Below the pieces are notes generated by a model, which made no database searches, was not told the DNA's origin, and worked only from the letters and a program-made list of their open reading frames with translations. 7,660 nucleotides of DNA from Rickettsiaceae bacterium (GTDB taxonomy: Bacteria; Pseudomonadota; Alphaproteobacteria; Rickettsiales; Rickettsiaceae), in assembly GCA_017995275.1 (NCBI GenBank), contig JAGOJE010000045.1:1-7660 (forward strand), in the 5' to 3' direction. Shown in pieces: positions 7,172 to 7,660 of this stretch. Position numbers and translations under genes: made by a program. Each line of letters begins with the position of its first letter. Position 1 is the stretch's first letter.

Positions 7172-7177
7172 ATTATA
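7172..7177 (-). promoter_or_regulatory. Possible -10 box of the clpP operon
   Basis: A perfect TATAAT on the minus strand would put transcription start about 70 bases before the clpP ATG. No good -35 hexamer stands 16-18 bases upstream, and I see no alphaproteobacterial RpoH-type (heat-shock) promoter pattern. In such AT-rich DNA a lone TATAAT is weak evidence. Confidence 0.35.
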
Positions 7178-7245
7178 TCAAATTCCCTGTAATATAGTAT
7201 TTTTGCTATATGAAAATGAATGAGAATGGGCCACTTCGTGTCTTT

Positions 7246-7257
7246 TTCATGCATGAA
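7246..7257. repeat. 12-bp perfect palindrome TTCATGCATGAA upstream of clpP
   Basis: TTCATGCATGAA is perfectly self-complementary. It lies between the end of the unknown gene and the possible clpP -10 box, about 70 bases upstream of the latter. It could be a binding site for a dimeric regulator. A terminator is unlikely because the palindrome has no loop. No known operator is matched. Confidence 0.4.
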
Positions 7258-7312
7258 TTAAAAATAGAAAGACCTAGATTTTTAGCAAGAGAGATAGTAC
7301 TACAATGTTATC

Positions 7313-7660
7313 TCATATTTCATGGGCTCCACCCTTTGTTTGTCCAAAGCCTTTTTTAGGTGATATTGAAGGAGTTCCGGAACCATCATCTTGCGATGTT
7401 ATTGGTGAGTTTTTTTTCATTCTCTCAGCAACTGATATCCTCCTTTTAAGCACAACATCCTCATCAAGTAGTACCGGCTCTAGCAAAACTCCATTTCTTT
7501 CATCTTCTTTACGTTGCCTTACCTTCTCTATCAGAGGTTTTAATTCTTGTAGTTTCATTTTAGCATCTTCTGGCAGAATAAACTCATCGAGCCTCTGTAG
7601 CTCTTTTATAGAATCTATTGAAAGCTTGCTTAAATTTTCAGCTTCTAAAGTAGTAATTGA
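7313..7660 (-). CDS. Unrecognised protein, C-terminal part (runs off the window)
   Basis: The frame is open without a stop from the window edge at 7660 to the TGA at 7313-7315, giving 115 visible residues. An ATG at 7558 lies inside it, but I see no Shine-Dalgarno site there and the frame continues upstream, so the gene most likely starts outside. The visible part begins with helical, Leu/Glu/Lys-rich sequence (LSKLSIDSIKELQRLDEF, then LKPLIEKVRQRKEDERNG) that could form a coiled coil. It ends in a polar, Ser/Gly/Lys-rich tail (QDDGSGTPSISPKKGFGQ), probably disordered. No membrane segment or catalytic motif is visible. It is not the trigger factor C-terminus expected from the common tig-clpP-clpX order. 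I do not recognise the family. Confidence 0.55.
   Translation of the reverse strand, partial: SITTLEAENLSKLSIDSIKELQRLDEFILPEDAKMKLQELKPLIEKVRQRKEDERNGVLLEPVLLDEDVVLKRRISVAERMKKNSPITSQDDGSGTPSISPKKGFGQTKGGAHEI

Larger units (their letters stand above)
7096..7312. other. Intergenic region upstream of clpP
   Basis: This 217-base AT-rich stretch holds the clpP ribosome binding site, a possible -10 box and a 12-bp palindrome. A GAGATA/TATCTC inverted repeat (7291-7296 and 7309-7314) overlaps the stop codon of the upstream gene but has a 12-base loop and no following T-run on the minus strand, so it is not a convincing terminator. The upstream gene may therefore read through into clpP. Confidence 0.45.

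Noticed and set aside
7212..7230. GAAAATGAATGAGAATGG as a Fur-type box
   Set aside because: Only about half of the positions match the consensus and there is no symmetry.
7210..7359. Plus-strand open frame of 49 codons between clpP and the unknown gene
   Set aside because: It lacks a Shine-Dalgarno site and overlaps the 3' end of the opposite-strand gene, whose frame is open over a longer span.

Overview
The window reads as chromosomal DNA of an AT-rich alphaproteobacterium, probably host-associated (Rickettsiales- or Holosporales-like). The basis is the low G+C content, the alphaproteobacterial look of ClpP, ClpX and the AmgK-type kinase, and two large methyltransferases that resemble the outer-membrane-protein lysine methyltransferases of Rickettsia. 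The genus cannot be named from this sequence alone. It is not an obvious Rickettsia proper, because as far as I recall clpP and clpX are not adjacent there.

Layout, left to right. (1) 1-631, minus strand: the N-terminal part of a DUF1016/YhcG-type PD-(D/E)XK nuclease. It is broken by a one-base frameshift near 515-523 and cut off by the window edge. (2) 632-1117: a 486-base divergent intergenic region with no convincing gene. It holds a possible promoter for the nuclease, a 10-bp palindrome, and a set of competing inverted repeats. One of these is complementary to the Shine-Dalgarno of the next gene. (3) 1118-4267, plus strand: a two-gene operon of paralogous SAM-dependent methyltransferases with a methyltransferase-regulatory domain, separated by 3 bases. 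(4) 4264-7095, minus strand: the operon clpP-clpX-amgK, whose last two genes overlap. Its last stop codon overlaps that of the second methyltransferase in a shared CTAG. (5) 7096-7312: a 217-base intergenic region with a perfect TATAAT box and a 12-bp palindrome upstream of clpP. (6) 7313-7660, minus strand: the C-terminal end of an unrecognised protein that runs off the window, in the place where trigger factor (tig) often sits.

How the genes fit together: ClpX unfolds substrates and feeds them to ClpP, a housekeeping proteolysis unit. The third gene of that operon looks like a sugar 1-kinase of peptidoglycan recycling (AmgK family), so its translation appears tied to Clp expression. The methyltransferase pair is the most interesting content. 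If it is functionally like Rickettsia PKMT1/PKMT2, it would modify lysines of a surface protein, and here both enzymes come from one transcript with a possibly structured leader. No tRNA, rRNA, CRISPR array or insertion sequence was seen, and no strong intrinsic terminator was found.
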